Positions 17,182 to 26,845 of a stretch of 64,000 nucleotides of DNA are shown here, in pieces. A program made the position numbers and the translations under genes. Below the pieces are notes generated by a model. The model had not been told where the DNA came from, searched no databases, and saw only the letters and a program-made list of their open reading frames with translations. Position 1 is the first letter of the stretch, and each line of letters starts with the position of its first letter. The stretch comes from Flagellimonas chongwuensis (GTDB lineage: Bacteria > Bacteroidota > Bacteroidia > Flavobacteriales > Flavobacteriaceae). Location of the stretch: NCBI RefSeq assembly GCF_013376415.1, contig NZ_WYET01000004.1, forward strand, positions 372,001 through 436,000, in the 5' to 3' direction.

Positions 17182-17898
17182 TTATTGCTCGTTTTCAGCT
17201 TTTACAACAAGCCTAAATCCTTCCCCGTGTATATTCAATATTTCAACTAGGTCATCTTTTTTCAGATACTTCCTTAGTTTGGCGATATAAACATCCATAC
17301 TTCTGGAAGTAAAGTAGTTGTCATCTCTCCAGATTTTGGTCAATGCCAGTTCTCTTGGCATCAAGTCGTTTTCATGAAGCGCCAACAAACGTAACAGTTC
17401 GTTTTCTTTTGGAGACAGTTTTATAGGTTCTTCTTCCTTATATTTCAAGAAGCGTAATTTTGAGTTTAAATGGAAGTTTCCAATCTCAAACTCAAACTGC
17501 TTGCTATCGGCCAAAGAACTGGATGCTTTTCTCTGGAGAATCGCTTTCAGTTTCATTAAAAGGACTTCAGAATCAAATGGCTTGTTCAAATAATCGTCCG
17601 CACCTGCTTTATATCCCTTTAGTACATCTTCCTTCATGGTTTTGGCCGTCAAAAAGATAATAGGCACGTTCTCATTTTTCTCTCGAATTTCCTTCGCCAA
17701 AGTAAATCCATCCTTATAAGGCATCATTACGTCCAAAATACAAACATCATAATTGTCCTTTTTGAACTTTTCAAAACCTTCCATTCCGTTTTTGGCCAAA
17801 ACAACATCAAAGTCGTTCATGGTCAAATAATCCTTAAGAACAATTCCAAAATTGGGATCGTCCTCCACCAATAGTATCTTTTTTTTCTCTGTTTCCAT
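17182..17898 (-). CDS. OmpR/PhoB-type response regulator
   Basis: The 238-residue protein has a receiver domain (residues 6-120) with the acidic pocket ED at 12-14, phosphoacceptor D56 (CILDVMMP) and the switch K in LTAKTMKED. A C-terminal winged helix follows (about 140-232: LSPKENELLRLLALHENDLMPRELALTKIW...SRSMDVYIAKLRKYL). It is encoded 9 nt after the kinase gene, forming one two-component pair that resembles RprX/RprY of Bacteroidota. Its target genes are unknown. Confidence 0.95.
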   Translation of the reverse strand: METEKKKILLVEDDPNFGIVLKDYLTMNDFDVVLAKNGMEGFEKFKKDNYDVCILDVMMPYKDGFTLAKEIREKNENVPIIFLTAKTMKEDVLKGYKAGADDYLNKPFDSEVLLMKLKAILQRKASSSLADSKQFEFEIGNFHLNSKLRFLKYKEEEPIKLSPKENELLRLLALHENDLMPRELALTKIWRDDNYFTSRSMDVYIAKLRKYLKKDDLVEILNIHGEGFRLVVKAENEQ

Positions 17899-17907
17899 AG
17901 TTCGTTT

Positions 17908-19494
17908 TTAAATTAAAGGGAGTTTTATAAAAAAGGTACTTCCTTTTCCCTTTTCGCTTTCTGCATAAACCTCGCCCTGATGATCATCTATAATTCGTTT
18001 TACGTAGGCCAATCCTAATCCATGGCCTTTAACGTTATGTATGTCTCCGGTATGTTCCCGGTAAAATTTTTCAAATACTTTTTTCAGGACCGCTTTGCTC
18101 ATTCCAGCACCATGGTCCTGTACTTTGATAATGATGCTATTTTTTACCACTTCGGTAAACACATCTATTTTAGGTGTTTCTGGGGAATACTTTACGGCAT
18201 TGTCCAAAATATTTACCACCACGTTGGTCATGTGCATATCATTGGCCAAAACTTCAGAGCGTTCGGCATCAAGATGGGCATTTACATAGCCGCCCCTATC
18301 CTGAACAATAAGCTCTATATGTGCAATGGCATCTGTAATAATATCGTGCATATTTACACGGTCTTTACTAATGTCCAATTGATTTTTCTCCAATTTGGAT
18401 ATCCTCAGTACGTTTTCCACCTGCGCGTGCATACGTTTATTTTCATCACGAATCATGCCTAGATAACGCAACACCTTTTCCTTATCCTCTATGGATTTCG
18501 GATTTCGTATAGCTTCCACTGCCAAATTAATGGTCGCTATGGGCGTTTTGAACTCGTGCGTCATATTATTGATGAAATCTGACTTGATTTCCGAAATACG
18601 TTTTTGCTTGATTAGCTGGTAAATCGCACTGGAATAGGCCAACATAATTACCAAAGTAAACACCAAGGACAATAGGGCCATTCCCATCACTGAGCTGAAA
18701 ATATATTTTTTCATGCTCGGAAATGTAAGGAGCAGGGAGAAATTGGAACTCCCTTCACTATCCTTAAAAATAGGCGCCTTGTACATTTTGGTACCCGAAA
18801 ACTTGAACTTTCTGGAACGCACCTTGGTAGGGTAACCCTGACTGTACACTCCATATTCGTAATCGGTATCAATATTCCGGTTACTCAACTCTTGACTGAG
18901 CAACAATTCCAGTTCTTGTTTGGACACCCTTTTGTGAATTGGCTTTGCTTTGGCCGCCTCCATAAAAACATCTTCCCAAGCCGCTTTGTCAATACTGCTC
19001 AATCCACCAATTTTCTCCGCGCGTTGTATAGGGGTCAAGCTATAACTCTTCCCATCCAATCCATATTCTTCTTTGAATACGGCCTTGGTCCGCTTGCTGG
19101 TGAAGTTTTTAATTGTGGTCGTATCTTCATTGCCACCTGTATTAATATCAAAGAACGCAGAGGTTATATTGTAATCTTCTTCAAGAATTCCGTGGGAATA
19201 AAATAGGATTTCATCGGAATTCAAATCCCGATCCACGAACAAAAAATTCTTGTATTGCGTGCTCTTGGGCTCGCCAATACTATCCGCAAGAGATGCTAAA
19301 CGGTCCGAATATTCCTTCATCTCGCGCTTCTCCACCCTACTCGCTACTTTATCCAGAATGTCCGTAACTGTCCTCGAGAATTGTTCTTCTTTGTCGTTTA
19401 CGGATGTTCTGATCCAATAAACCTGCACAAAAATTATCCCCAAAAGAGATAAGCTCATAAGAACAACCAGAAGAACGAATAGCTTCTTGTTCAT
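17908..19494 (-). CDS. Two-component sensor histidine kinase
   Basis: The 528-residue protein has TM1 (about residues 5-28), a periplasmic sensor of about 230 residues, TM2 (about 266-291), then a HisKA domain with H313 in NNMTHEFKTPIA. The HATPase region contains the N box (VVVNILDNAVKYSP), G1 (DHGAGMS) and G2 (GHGLGLAYVK). There is no HAMP domain evident. The sensor region is not recognisable, so the signal is unknown. The pair with the downstream regulator resembles RprX/RprY. Confidence 0.94.
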   Translation of the reverse strand: MNKKLFVLLVVLMSLSLLGIIFVQVYWIRTSVNDKEEQFSRTVTDILDKVASRVEKREMKEYSDRLASLADSIGEPKSTQYKNFLFVDRDLNSDEILFYSHGILEEDYNITSAFFDINTGGNEDTTTIKNFTSKRTKAVFKEEYGLDGKSYSLTPIQRAEKIGGLSSIDKAAWEDVFMEAAKAKPIHKRVSKQELELLLSQELSNRNIDTDYEYGVYSQGYPTKVRSRKFKFSGTKMYKAPIFKDSEGSSNFSLLLTFPSMKKYIFSSVMGMALLSLVFTLVIMLAYSSAIYQLIKQKRISEIKSDFINNMTHEFKTPIATINLAVEAIRNPKSIEDKEKVLRYLGMIRDENKRMHAQVENVLRISKLEKNQLDISKDRVNMHDIITDAIAHIELIVQDRGGYVNAHLDAERSEVLANDMHMTNVVVNILDNAVKYSPETPKIDVFTEVVKNSIIIKVQDHGAGMSKAVLKKVFEKFYREHTGDIHNVKGHGLGLAYVKRIIDDHQGEVYAESEKGKGSTFFIKLPLI

Positions 19495-19558
19495 TGATGT
19501 AAAATTAAAAATTTAACATTTAGTAATTTTAGCGTTTAACCAAAACTTAACATAAATG

Positions 19559-20152
19559 TTAAAATTTAGGTGCTATCGCTAATAGTTTGAGGTGTAGTTC
19601 TTTAACCTTTTCTTTGGTTTTGTCCAAGTCTAGGTTTTCTATAACGTGATGGGCCAATTTCTTTTTCTGACCATCTTCCAGTTGATTATGGATGCGATTC
19701 TTTATCGCTTGTTCGCTAGTATTGTCTCTCCGAACAACCCTTTGTATCCTGATATCCTCTGGCGCAGTTACAAGTATGGTACAATCGTATTTATCCTGTG
19801 CTTGGTTCTCAAAAATCAGTGCGGTTTCTTGAATAACGTAAGGTGACCCTTGCCTTTTGGCCCACTCTAAAAAGTGCTCCCTGACCGCTGGATGGACAAT
19901 TCCGTTAAGCTTTTCGAGCAAATCGGAATCCTTAAAGACTTTATCCGCTATGTATGCCCTGTTAAGACCTTCTCCGCCGTAAGCCCCGTCCCCCAACAAT
20001 TTTATAATTGCCTTTTTAATCTCCTTGGATGTTGCCATTAAGTCCTTGGCCTCCTTGTCAGAGTCATACACCGGGACTCCTAGGTCCGAGAACATCTTTG
20101 CAACAGTGCTTTTTCCACTTCCAATTCCTCCTGTAAGACCAACTATCATCAT
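19559..20152 (-). CDS. coaE: Dephospho-CoA kinase
   Basis: CoaE phosphorylates the ribose 3'-OH of dephospho-CoA, the last step of CoA synthesis. The 197-residue protein has the P-loop GLTGGIGSGKST (residues 5-16), the DSDKEAKDLM stretch and VQETALIFE. Length is standard. Its start overlaps the stop of the YbbR-domain gene by 4 nt, so both belong to one transcript with the glycosyltransferase. The CoA pathway gene coaBC lies 5.5 kb away on the same strand. Confidence 0.95.
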   Translation of the reverse strand: MMIVGLTGGIGSGKSTVAKMFSDLGVPVYDSDKEAKDLMATSKEIKKAIIKLLGDGAYGGEGLNRAYIADKVFKDSDLLEKLNGIVHPAVREHFLEWAKRQGSPYVIQETALIFENQAQDKYDCTILVTAPEDIRIQRVVRRDNTSEQAIKNRIHNQLEDGQKKKLAHHVIENLDLDKTKEKVKELHLKLLAIAPKF

Positions 20153-21105
20153 TGCTGTTCCAAAACAAAATTTACGGTCCTTTCTTCCAACTTTACGTCG
20201 TACACTTTTTGGGGGCTCTCTATGATTTCCAAAAACAATTTGCTGCTCTCAGAGCCATCCAACTGACCATAATCCGCCACAACCTCAAAATCCGACGCGG
20301 ATATCTCTTTCAATCGTTCTATCGTGGCCTTGCAAAGAATGGTAACCGAGTTGGGAAATGTTTTTACTTGATAACCTTCAGGAATATTGCGCACCTGAAC
20401 CGAAACTTCAAAAACTTTTTCCGAGAATTTGGACACCTTGCCAAAAACCGTTGCACGCCCCACTGAGAATATGCTATTGTCCAGCCCTTTCGGGAAAAGC
20501 AAAGTGACATCGCTAGAAAAATCTTCGTTCACATTGCTAAGTTGAACAGGTGAGGTTTTAATAATCTTTATGGTATCTATTTCACTTTTTGGCCCTTTCA
20601 CAACAACTGAATCAGGAGATATCTTAACCTTTCCGTCCAATATATAATTTTGTTGAAGTCGAAGGTTTAAGTTCGCCTGAATAGGTATCTTCTTGGAATC
20701 GACCTTGTATAAATCTACATCTAACACATTCGGGTCCAAATCCAACAAAGATATATTTTGAGACAGCTGTTGGTCCATTTGTCTGATCAAGACCTGCTCA
20801 TCGAGAACATATTTCCCATCTTGGTACTTTACTTGGGATACATCAATATCTACTCGACTTCTAAAAATCTTATAGTACAAAAATTGAAACCCGCTTGTTC
20901 TTAGTTTTGCATCAATCTGGTCTTTTGAATTCTCCCCCAACAGTAAAGAATCGGGAAGGTTACGGTAATTTAAGGTAAAATAAGCCCTGGATTCGTATGT
21001 TTCAGATAAATTGCTGATAAACCATGCAAAAAAAGAGCATATCAGAAATAGCAAAAATACTTTTGCCTTTCTTTGGTTGAGACCGTGCAATACCTTTTTA
21101 AACAC
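20149..21105 (-). CDS. YbbR-like domain membrane-anchored protein
   Basis: The 318-residue protein has one N-terminal membrane helix (about residues 17-33, VFLLFLICSFFAWFISNLSE) and then an extracytoplasmic region of beta-rich YbbR-like repeats, e.g. SPDSVVVKGPKSEIDTIKIIKTSPVQLSNV and FEVSVQVRNIPEGYQVKTFPNSVTIL. In Firmicutes YbbR (CdaR) regulates the diadenylate cyclase CdaA; no cyclase gene is in this window, so that role cannot be assigned. It sits between a glycosyltransferase and coaE, with tight spacing on both sides. Confidence 0.85.
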   Translation of the reverse strand: MFKKVLHGLNQRKAKVFLLFLICSFFAWFISNLSETYESRAYFTLNYRNLPDSLLLGENSKDQIDAKLRTSGFQFLYYKIFRSRVDIDVSQVKYQDGKYVLDEQVLIRQMDQQLSQNISLLDLDPNVLDVDLYKVDSKKIPIQANLNLRLQQNYILDGKVKISPDSVVVKGPKSEIDTIKIIKTSPVQLSNVNEDFSSDVTLLFPKGLDNSIFSVGRATVFGKVSKFSEKVFEVSVQVRNIPEGYQVKTFPNSVTILCKATIERLKEISASDFEVVADYGQLDGSESSKLFLEIIESPQKVYDVKLEERTVNFVLEQQ

Positions 21106-21106
21106 T

Positions 21107-22114
21107 TTACTTCTTCTTGAAAAATAGTTTTGGGAACAACTCCTCTGGGTTCTTATTACTAAAGTTAAGCAACATTGTGGACTTGAAAAAACCTATTCCA
21201 TATCCTGTAAATTGAATCATAAGGGCAAAAATGGACAACAAGGCGACAATGAGACTTTTACTCTTTATCAAAGCATCCAAAAATAGTACCAAAAAATAGA
21301 ACATATAGAGTATCAGTGGTAGTCCAAGCCCTGCAAAGGCCAAGAGAATCGCCACCACCAATCCAAGCATAAACAATGTCGGAAACCAGTATGTCGGCTT
21401 CGCCGTTCCGGGGTGCCATTTATTGAGTATGGGACGGACCATCCCAAATTTATTGACTTGAATATAAAATTTGTTCCAGTCGATACGTCTTTTATGATAC
21501 ACAAATGCCTCGGGGAACAATCTAGTTTCAAACCCCGCCTTCCAAATACGAAAAGTCAGGTCCGGGTCTTCACCAGGATGTATACGACCGAAACCTCCCA
21601 CCCTTTCAAATGCTTCTTTGGATATCCCCATATTAAAACTACGGGGCTGAAATTTACCTATGCCCTTTTTACCACCACGGATACCTCCAGTCGTTAAAAA
21701 AGACGTCATTACATAATTGATGGCTTTCTGAATGGTGGTGAAAGAATCGTCCGCAGCATCCGGACCACCGAAACAGTGCACAAACTCCCTTGTTAGTTCT
21801 TTGTCCACTTCGGACAAATATTGCTTAGGGAGGATGCAGTCGGAATCCAGAATGATGAAATAATTTCCTTTGGCATGTTGCATTCCAAAATTTCTGGAAT
21901 CCCCAGGTCCCGAATTTTTCTTGAAATAGTAGGAAATATTCAACTTACCCTGAAACCTATCTACCACTTCCTCCGAACTTTGTGAAGACCCATCCTCAAC
22001 AATAACCACCTCAAAATCTTTCTGGAAGTCTTGTTTTTGGAGACTTTCCAAGAGTTCCCTAATTTCATCAGGCCGGTTGTACACCGGTACCACTATGGAA
22101 AAAAATGTATTCAT
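21107..22114 (-). CDS. Family 2 glycosyltransferase with C-terminal membrane helices
   Basis: The 335-residue protein opens with the GT-A fold of family 2 (FFSIVVPVYNRPDEIRELLESL), has the metal-binding DSD (IILDSDCILP), and a later ED acceptor region (GRIHPGEDPDLTFRIWKAG). Three hydrophobic segments follow after residue 245. It likely elongates a lipid-linked or surface glycan from the cytoplasmic face. I use the ATG at 22114: the six extra residues of the longer frame (MAFLFE) are just the fabI terminator hairpin read as protein. It heads the operon with the YbbR gene and coaE. Confidence 0.9.
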   Translation of the reverse strand: MNTFFSIVVPVYNRPDEIRELLESLQKQDFQKDFEVVIVEDGSSQSSEEVVDRFQGKLNISYYFKKNSGPGDSRNFGMQHAKGNYFIILDSDCILPKQYLSEVDKELTREFVHCFGGPDAADDSFTTIQKAINYVMTSFLTTGGIRGGKKGIGKFQPRSFNMGISKEAFERVGGFGRIHPGEDPDLTFRIWKAGFETRLFPEAFVYHKRRIDWNKFYIQVNKFGMVRPILNKWHPGTAKPTYWFPTLFMLGLVVAILLAFAGLGLPLILYMFYFLVLFLDALIKSKSLIVALLSIFALMIQFTGYGIGFFKSTMLLNFSNKNPEELFPKLFFKKK

Positions 22115-22120
22115 CTCAAA

Positions 22121-22150
22121 CAGAAAAGCCACCCTAAAAAGAGTGGCTTC
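22121..22150 (-). terminator. Rho-independent terminator of fabI
   Basis: On the minus strand the stem GAAGCCAC pairs with GTGGCTTT around an 11-nt loop (stem positions 22126-22132 and 22143-22149) and a T-rich run follows. It lies between fabI and the glycosyltransferase start. Confidence 0.7.
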
Positions 22151-22168
22151 CCATATATTTTTTAAAGT

Positions 22169-22981
22169 TTATTTCGAAAACTCATCGATTACTTCTTGAC
22201 TCACACCTGTATTAGAGAACCCACCATCGTGGAACAAGTTCTGCATGGTCACCTTTTTTGTCAAATCGGAGAAAAGGGACACGGTATAGTTGGCGCAATC
22301 ATCTGCGGTGGCGTTGCCCAATGGCGACATTTTTTCCGCGTAGTTGATGAATCCATCAAACCCTTTAACCCCCTGCCCTGCAGTGGTAGGGGTTGGCGAT
22401 TGTGAAATGGTGTTCACTCGCACCTTATGTTCTTTTCCGAAGAAATAACCAAAACTTCTGGCCACAGACTCTAAATAAGCTTTGTTGTCCGCCATATCAT
22501 TATAATCCGGGAATGTTCTCTGCGCAGCCATATAGGTCAAAGCAACTATACTTCCCCATTGGTTCATCGCTTCAGCTTTATAAAGTGACTGCATAACTTT
22601 ATGGAAAGATAATGCCGATACGTCCCAGCCTTTTTCCGTAAAGCTATAGTTTTCATCTGTGTAATGTCTTCCTTTTCTAACATTGACGGACATTCCAATG
22701 GAATGAAGCACAAAATCAAGCTTGCCTCCCAAAATCTCCATGGATTTCTCCACCAAGTTTTTCAAGTCCTCTTCGTTAGTGGCATCTGCGGGAATAATTT
22801 CTGAATTGGTCTTTTCCGCCAGTTCATTGATTTGACCCATTCGCATGGCGATGGGTGCATTCGTTAGAACAAACTCGCCACCTTCTTCGTGAACGCGTTC
22901 AGCGGTTTTCCATGCAATGGAGTTAGAATCCAATGCACCAAAAATGATTCCTTTTTTACCTTTTAAAAGATTGTATGCCAT
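22169..22981 (-). CDS. fabI: Enoyl-ACP reductase FabI
   Basis: FabI makes the last reduction in each round of type II fatty acid synthesis, using NAD(P)H. The 270-residue protein has the short-chain dehydrogenase variant cofactor site GIIFGALDSNSIAW and the catalytic Y-x6-K pair in DYNDMADNKAYLE, plus SLYKAEAM and the substrate loop near SQSPTPTTAGQG. It is a single gene with its own -7 box (23009-23016) and its own terminator. Confidence 0.96.
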   Translation of the reverse strand: MAYNLLKGKKGIIFGALDSNSIAWKTAERVHEEGGEFVLTNAPIAMRMGQINELAEKTNSEIIPADATNEEDLKNLVEKSMEILGGKLDFVLHSIGMSVNVRKGRHYTDENYSFTEKGWDVSALSFHKVMQSLYKAEAMNQWGSIVALTYMAAQRTFPDYNDMADNKAYLESVARSFGYFFGKEHKVRVNTISQSPTPTTAGQGVKGFDGFINYAEKMSPLGNATADDCANYTVSLFSDLTKKVTMQNLFHDGGFSNTGVSQEVIDEFSK

Positions 22982-23008
22982 AGTTTATTGCTATTGTTGA
23001 TTGTGTCA

Positions 23009-23016
23009 CAAAGATA
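23009..23016 (-). promoter_or_regulatory. -7 box (TATCTTTG) of fabI
   Basis: Read on the minus strand it is an exact TAnnTTTG match, 27 nt before the fabI ATG. Confidence 0.55.
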
Positions 23017-23054
23017 TTTAAACTATTTGAAGTTTGGGAAACACCCTTACGGTT

Positions 23055-24707
23055 TTATTGCAGTAGTTCCTTGGCGTGGGCCAAAGCGGATTCTGACAAC
23101 GACTTGCCACCCAACATTTCTGCCAACTCCCGTACACGTTCGTCCGTAGTCAGCTGTTTAATGTGAGTGCTTGTTCCTTCCATTCTTTCTTCTTTATACA
23201 CCTTGAACTGATACTGTCCTTTTGATGCCACTTGTGGTAAATGTGTTATGGAAAACACCTGCATGGTACCGCTCATTTGCTGCATAATTTCTCCCATTCG
23301 GTTGGATATTTCACCTGAAACCCCGGTGTCGATTTCATCGAACATCATGGTGGGCAGGTTTTCATACTCCGCCAAAATAGATTTTATCGTCAGCATAATC
23401 CGGGATAGTTCCCCTCCAGATGCCACCTTTTTTAGTTCTCCGTAATTGGAGCCTTTGTTGGCAGAAAACAAGAACATCAAATCATCTTTGCCATTGGTTT
23501 TAAATGATTTGGAGGGATTCACCTCAATCTTAAATGTTGCTGCCGACATTCCCAATGATGCTAGATTTGTATGAAGCCTCTCGTTCAATTTGGGGATGAC
23601 AGCCTTTCTTCCCTCACTTATTTTTTTGGCCCAAGCGTCTACCGTTTTGGTGATGGCATCGACCTCTTGTTGCTTCTCTTTGATTTTGGATTCAATATTG
23701 GCAACCGCATCCACCTTTTGGGCCAATTCCTCCCGAATGGCTATTAAATCAGCTACCGAATCCGTATGGTGCTTTTTTTGAAGGTCGTAAAGTTGTTGCA
23801 ATTTGCCATTGACCACTTCCAAACGCTCTGGGTCGGCCTCTACGCCTTCCTGCATTTGCTCCAGTTCGGAGGCAATATCATCGGTTTCAATCAAAACAGA
23901 TTGAATCCTATCGTACAAGGATTTATAGTCCGACCCAAAATCCGTCAAGCCCTGGAATGCCCGTTTTAAATCGGTAAGTCGGCCTACAATGCCCAATTGC
24001 TCGTCATTCAACAACTGATGCCCGGCGGACAACTGTTCCATAATCTGCTCCACGTTGCTCAATTGCTCGTACTCTTCTTCGAGTTCTTCCTGCATGCCTT
24101 CCTTGAGCTTGGCATCTTCGAGTTCTTTCAATAAAAAACTGTTGTAATCGTGTTCCTTATCGGCATCTGCCTGAAAATCCTCCAATTTTTGAAGTTCTTT
24201 GGACGCTGCCCGCAACTTGTCAAGCTCATCCATATATGCTGTAAGATTTTCGGAGTTATCGGCCAATGCATCCAACACTTTCATCTGAAAATCGTTATCG
24301 GTAAGCTGCATGGTCTGATGCTGCGAGTGTACATCCACCAATTGGTCGCCCAAAGCACGCATTACATCCAAAGTGACCGGGGAATCGTTTACAAAGGCCC
24401 TCGACTTTCCGCTGGGCAATATCTCTCTCCGCAAAATAGTAGTGTCCTCGTAATCCAGTTCGTTTTCTTCAAAAAACGGCCTGAGCTGATATTTGGAAAT
24501 ATCGAACTCGGCCTCTATCACACATTTTTGTGCTGTATTCTTTAAAGACGATAAATCGGCACGCTTTCCCAAAACCATGGAAAGTCCTCCCAAGAGTATG
24601 GATTTTCCGGCTCCGGTTTCACCTGTAATGGTAGTGAATCCGTTGGAAAAAGACACACTTACATCATCAATGAGTGCATAATTTTGGATGGATAGATTTG
24701 CTAGCAA
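23055..24707 (-). CDS. recN: DNA repair protein RecN
   Basis: RecN is an SMC-like ATPase that gathers DNA ends in double-strand break repair. The 550-residue protein has N-terminal Walker A GETGAGKSILLGGLSMVLGKRAD, a long coiled-coil middle (about residues 150-370), the signature GGELSRIMLTIKS and Walker B TMMFDEIDTGVSG. Length is standard. It is the last gene of the bamD cluster, 46 nt behind porD. A near -7 match (TATCTTTA on the minus strand) just upstream could add an internal promoter. Confidence 0.97.
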   Translation of the reverse strand: MLANLSIQNYALIDDVSVSFSNGFTTITGETGAGKSILLGGLSMVLGKRADLSSLKNTAQKCVIEAEFDISKYQLRPFFEENELDYEDTTILRREILPSGKSRAFVNDSPVTLDVMRALGDQLVDVHSQHQTMQLTDNDFQMKVLDALADNSENLTAYMDELDKLRAASKELQKLEDFQADADKEHDYNSFLLKELEDAKLKEGMQEELEEEYEQLSNVEQIMEQLSAGHQLLNDEQLGIVGRLTDLKRAFQGLTDFGSDYKSLYDRIQSVLIETDDIASELEQMQEGVEADPERLEVVNGKLQQLYDLQKKHHTDSVADLIAIREELAQKVDAVANIESKIKEKQQEVDAITKTVDAWAKKISEGRKAVIPKLNERLHTNLASLGMSAATFKIEVNPSKSFKTNGKDDLMFLFSANKGSNYGELKKVASGGELSRIMLTIKSILAEYENLPTMMFDEIDTGVSGEISNRMGEIMQQMSGTMQVFSITHLPQVASKGQYQFKVYKEERMEGTSTHIKQLTTDERVRELAEMLGGKSLSESALAHAKELLQ

Positions 24708-24753
24708 TATTGAAGAATTTACCCGTAAAGATAAATTTCTTTATAGAACTGCA

Positions 24754-25644
24754 CTAGTAATTTATTTCATTCCATGTACTGGAATAAAATGGAGCCACTT
24801 TATTAAGGGTTTCCTTGAGTTTTACGATGTCCACCTTTGGACCATCCGAGAAGATATTCTGGATTTCTTCGGACTTGGCATCAAAAAAGGTCTGGATCAA
24901 GAAGGCATTGGGCCTACGGCTAATAAGTGTTTCGAACAAACGAAGGCTTCCTGCAATAATTTGCTTGCCCGTGCTATTGTTGTCAGCCAAAATATCGAGC
25001 CCTTTTCTGTGGTAATTGTACATGGCAATCCGGTATTCCCTGAACGAGTTGCTCAATAGGTTGTCCACCAACTCAAATCGGCTGCGGTCCCCCGTGTCTT
25101 GGCTCCAACCGGCATAACCGGAACTCTGAGCTTGGGTCACAATGTTCTGTGCCTGACGGTAAAAATCGTTGCCTCCTTCCAAAGAAAATGTATCGGCATC
25201 CAGTCCCAACATAATGTACACGTAGTAAGAGATTACCCCCACCAAATTGGAATCAAAATTATTTGGATTGTACACTAAAGGTTGGAATTCCTGATATTGA
25301 AAGTTAAATGAATTGTCCTTGTAGTTGAACACAGGGCTTTCGTATGTGGTATTAAAAACCGGTCGTGTGGATTGAATCTGAATATTGGCTTCAAAACGGT
25401 CCGATTCGTACTGGGTTACCGTAATGAACATCCGCGCATTGACACGCTCATTTTCACGATAAGTCCTGTTGGTCCATTTCGTCTTGTTCACAAAATCGTT
25501 CAGCGAACGCTCCAAAGTTCTAAAAATCTGTTGATTGGTCTGCCCTACTTGGTCGGAGTTCACAGTCACCGAAGAGTTCAACTCTTGTGCAGAAGTTCCG
25601 ATGGTCAACAACAATAAGAAAACAGAAAAAACTATGTTACGCAT
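24754..25644 (-). CDS. porD: PorD family type IX secretion protein (DUF4835)
   Basis: The 296-residue protein has a signal peptide (1-19, ending SAQE) and reads end to end as DUF4835/PorD: VTVNSDQVGQTNQQIFRTLERSL near the N-terminus and YVYIMLGLDADTFSLEGG in the middle. PorD is needed in Porphyromonas for gingipain secretion through T9SS. It is probably periplasmic or outer-membrane associated. It overlaps the end of coaBC by 8 nt, an arrangement I recall as conserved in Flavobacteriia. Confidence 0.87.
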   Translation of the reverse strand: MRNIVFSVFLLLLTIGTSAQELNSSVTVNSDQVGQTNQQIFRTLERSLNDFVNKTKWTNRTYRENERVNARMFITVTQYESDRFEANIQIQSTRPVFNTTYESPVFNYKDNSFNFQYQEFQPLVYNPNNFDSNLVGVISYYVYIMLGLDADTFSLEGGNDFYRQAQNIVTQAQSSGYAGWSQDTGDRSRFELVDNLLSNSFREYRIAMYNYHRKGLDILADNNSTGKQIIAGSLRLFETLISRRPNAFLIQTFFDAKSEEIQNIFSDGPKVDIVKLKETLNKVAPFYSSTWNEINY

Positions 25645-26842
25645 GAATCCTGGAGATGATTTCTTTCCAAATATCGGAAGCTACTTCGGGCTTCGTCTTC
25701 AAATCAAACGTTTTTATCTCTGAATTCTTATCTATGAAAGTAATTTTATTTGTGCTACCGCCAAACCCAGCGCCGTCATCTTTTAAGGAATTAAGAACAA
25801 TCCCGTCCAAATGTTTTCTTTTGAGCTTGCCTTTGGCATTCTCCAGTTCATTTTGGGTTTCCAAGGCAAATCCGACCAAGAATTGATTTTGTTTGGCCTC
25901 ACCAAGTGACATTAAAATATCCGGTGTACGTTCCAGCTCAATCTTCATGTCACCTTCCTGCTTCTTCACCTTTTCAGAAGCTATTATTTTAGGACGATAA
26001 TCTGCTACCGCAGCCGCACATATCGCGATATCGGTGTTCGCGTAATGTTCATGACAGGCTTCGTACATGTCTTGGGCCGACGTCACCCGAATCAATTCGA
26101 TGCCATTATGTTCGATGTCCAAATGTGTGGGGCCTGAGACCAAAATTACGTTCGCGCCAAGATTTGCAGCCCTTTTGGCCAGTTCAAACCCCATGGTGCC
26201 CGTGGAACGGTTTCCCAAAAAACGAACGGGATCAATGGCCTCTTGCGTAGGCCCGGCCGTAATGAGTACTTTTTTCCCTGAAAGTGGCAATCCTTTTTTT
26301 AAATCTTCTTGAATAAAGGCCACTATGTTCTCAGGCTCTGCCATACGTCCCTCGCCGTGCAATCCACTTGCCAGCTCTCCCGATTCGGCAGGAATGATAG
26401 TGTTTCCAAAAGATTCCAATTTATCAAGTGAATTTTTGGTGGATGGATGCTGGTACATATCCAAATCCATGGCAGGTGCAAAATACACTGGACACTTTGC
26501 CGATAAATAGGTCGCTAAAAGAAGGTTGTCGCATGTCCCATTGGCCATCTTGGACAAGGTATTGGCTGTAGCGGGAGCAATCAGCATCACGTCTGCCCAA
26601 AGTCCGAGCTCAACATGGTTGTTCCAGGACAAGCTTCCATCTTCCTCGTTGATAAAATCCATCAACACTGGATTTTTTGAAAGTGTGGAAAGTGTAAGTG
26701 GAGAAACAAAAGAGCTGGCGCTCTGGGTCATTACAACTTTGACCTGGGCGCCAGCTTTAATCAGTAAACGAACAAGAAATGTAGTCTTGTAGGCGGCAAT
26801 TCCCCCGGAAACTCCCAAAAGAATATTTTTACCGCTGAGCAT
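25637..26842 (-). CDS. coaBC: Bifunctional phosphopantothenoylcysteine decarboxylase / phosphopantothenate-cysteine ligase
   Basis: CoaBC carries out two middle steps of CoA synthesis. The N-terminal flavoprotein (CoaC, residues 1-190) has GVSGGIAAYKT, the histidine in WNNHVELG and the flavin loop MLIAPATANTLSKMANGTCDNLL. The C-terminal ligase (CoaB, 195-401) has ITAGPTQEAIDPVRFLGNRSTG and AAAVADYRP. The 401-residue length is standard. It lies 3 nt after rpoZ and overlaps porD by 8 nt. Confidence 0.97.
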   Translation of the reverse strand: MLSGKNILLGVSGGIAAYKTTFLVRLLIKAGAQVKVVMTQSASSFVSPLTLSTLSKNPVLMDFINEEDGSLSWNNHVELGLWADVMLIAPATANTLSKMANGTCDNLLLATYLSAKCPVYFAPAMDLDMYQHPSTKNSLDKLESFGNTIIPAESGELASGLHGEGRMAEPENIVAFIQEDLKKGLPLSGKKVLITAGPTQEAIDPVRFLGNRSTGTMGFELAKRAANLGANVILVSGPTHLDIEHNGIELIRVTSAQDMYEACHEHYANTDIAICAAAVADYRPKIIASEKVKKQEGDMKIELERTPDILMSLGEAKQNQFLVGFALETQNELENAKGKLKRKHLDGIVLNSLKDDGAGFGGSTNKITFIDKNSEIKTFDLKTKPEVASDIWKEIISRIHA

Positions 26843-26845
26843 TTC

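Noticed and set aside
22115-22132. Six extra N-terminal residues on the glycosyltransferase (MAFLFE)
   Set aside because: They fall within the terminator stem of fabI and precede the family's normal start.
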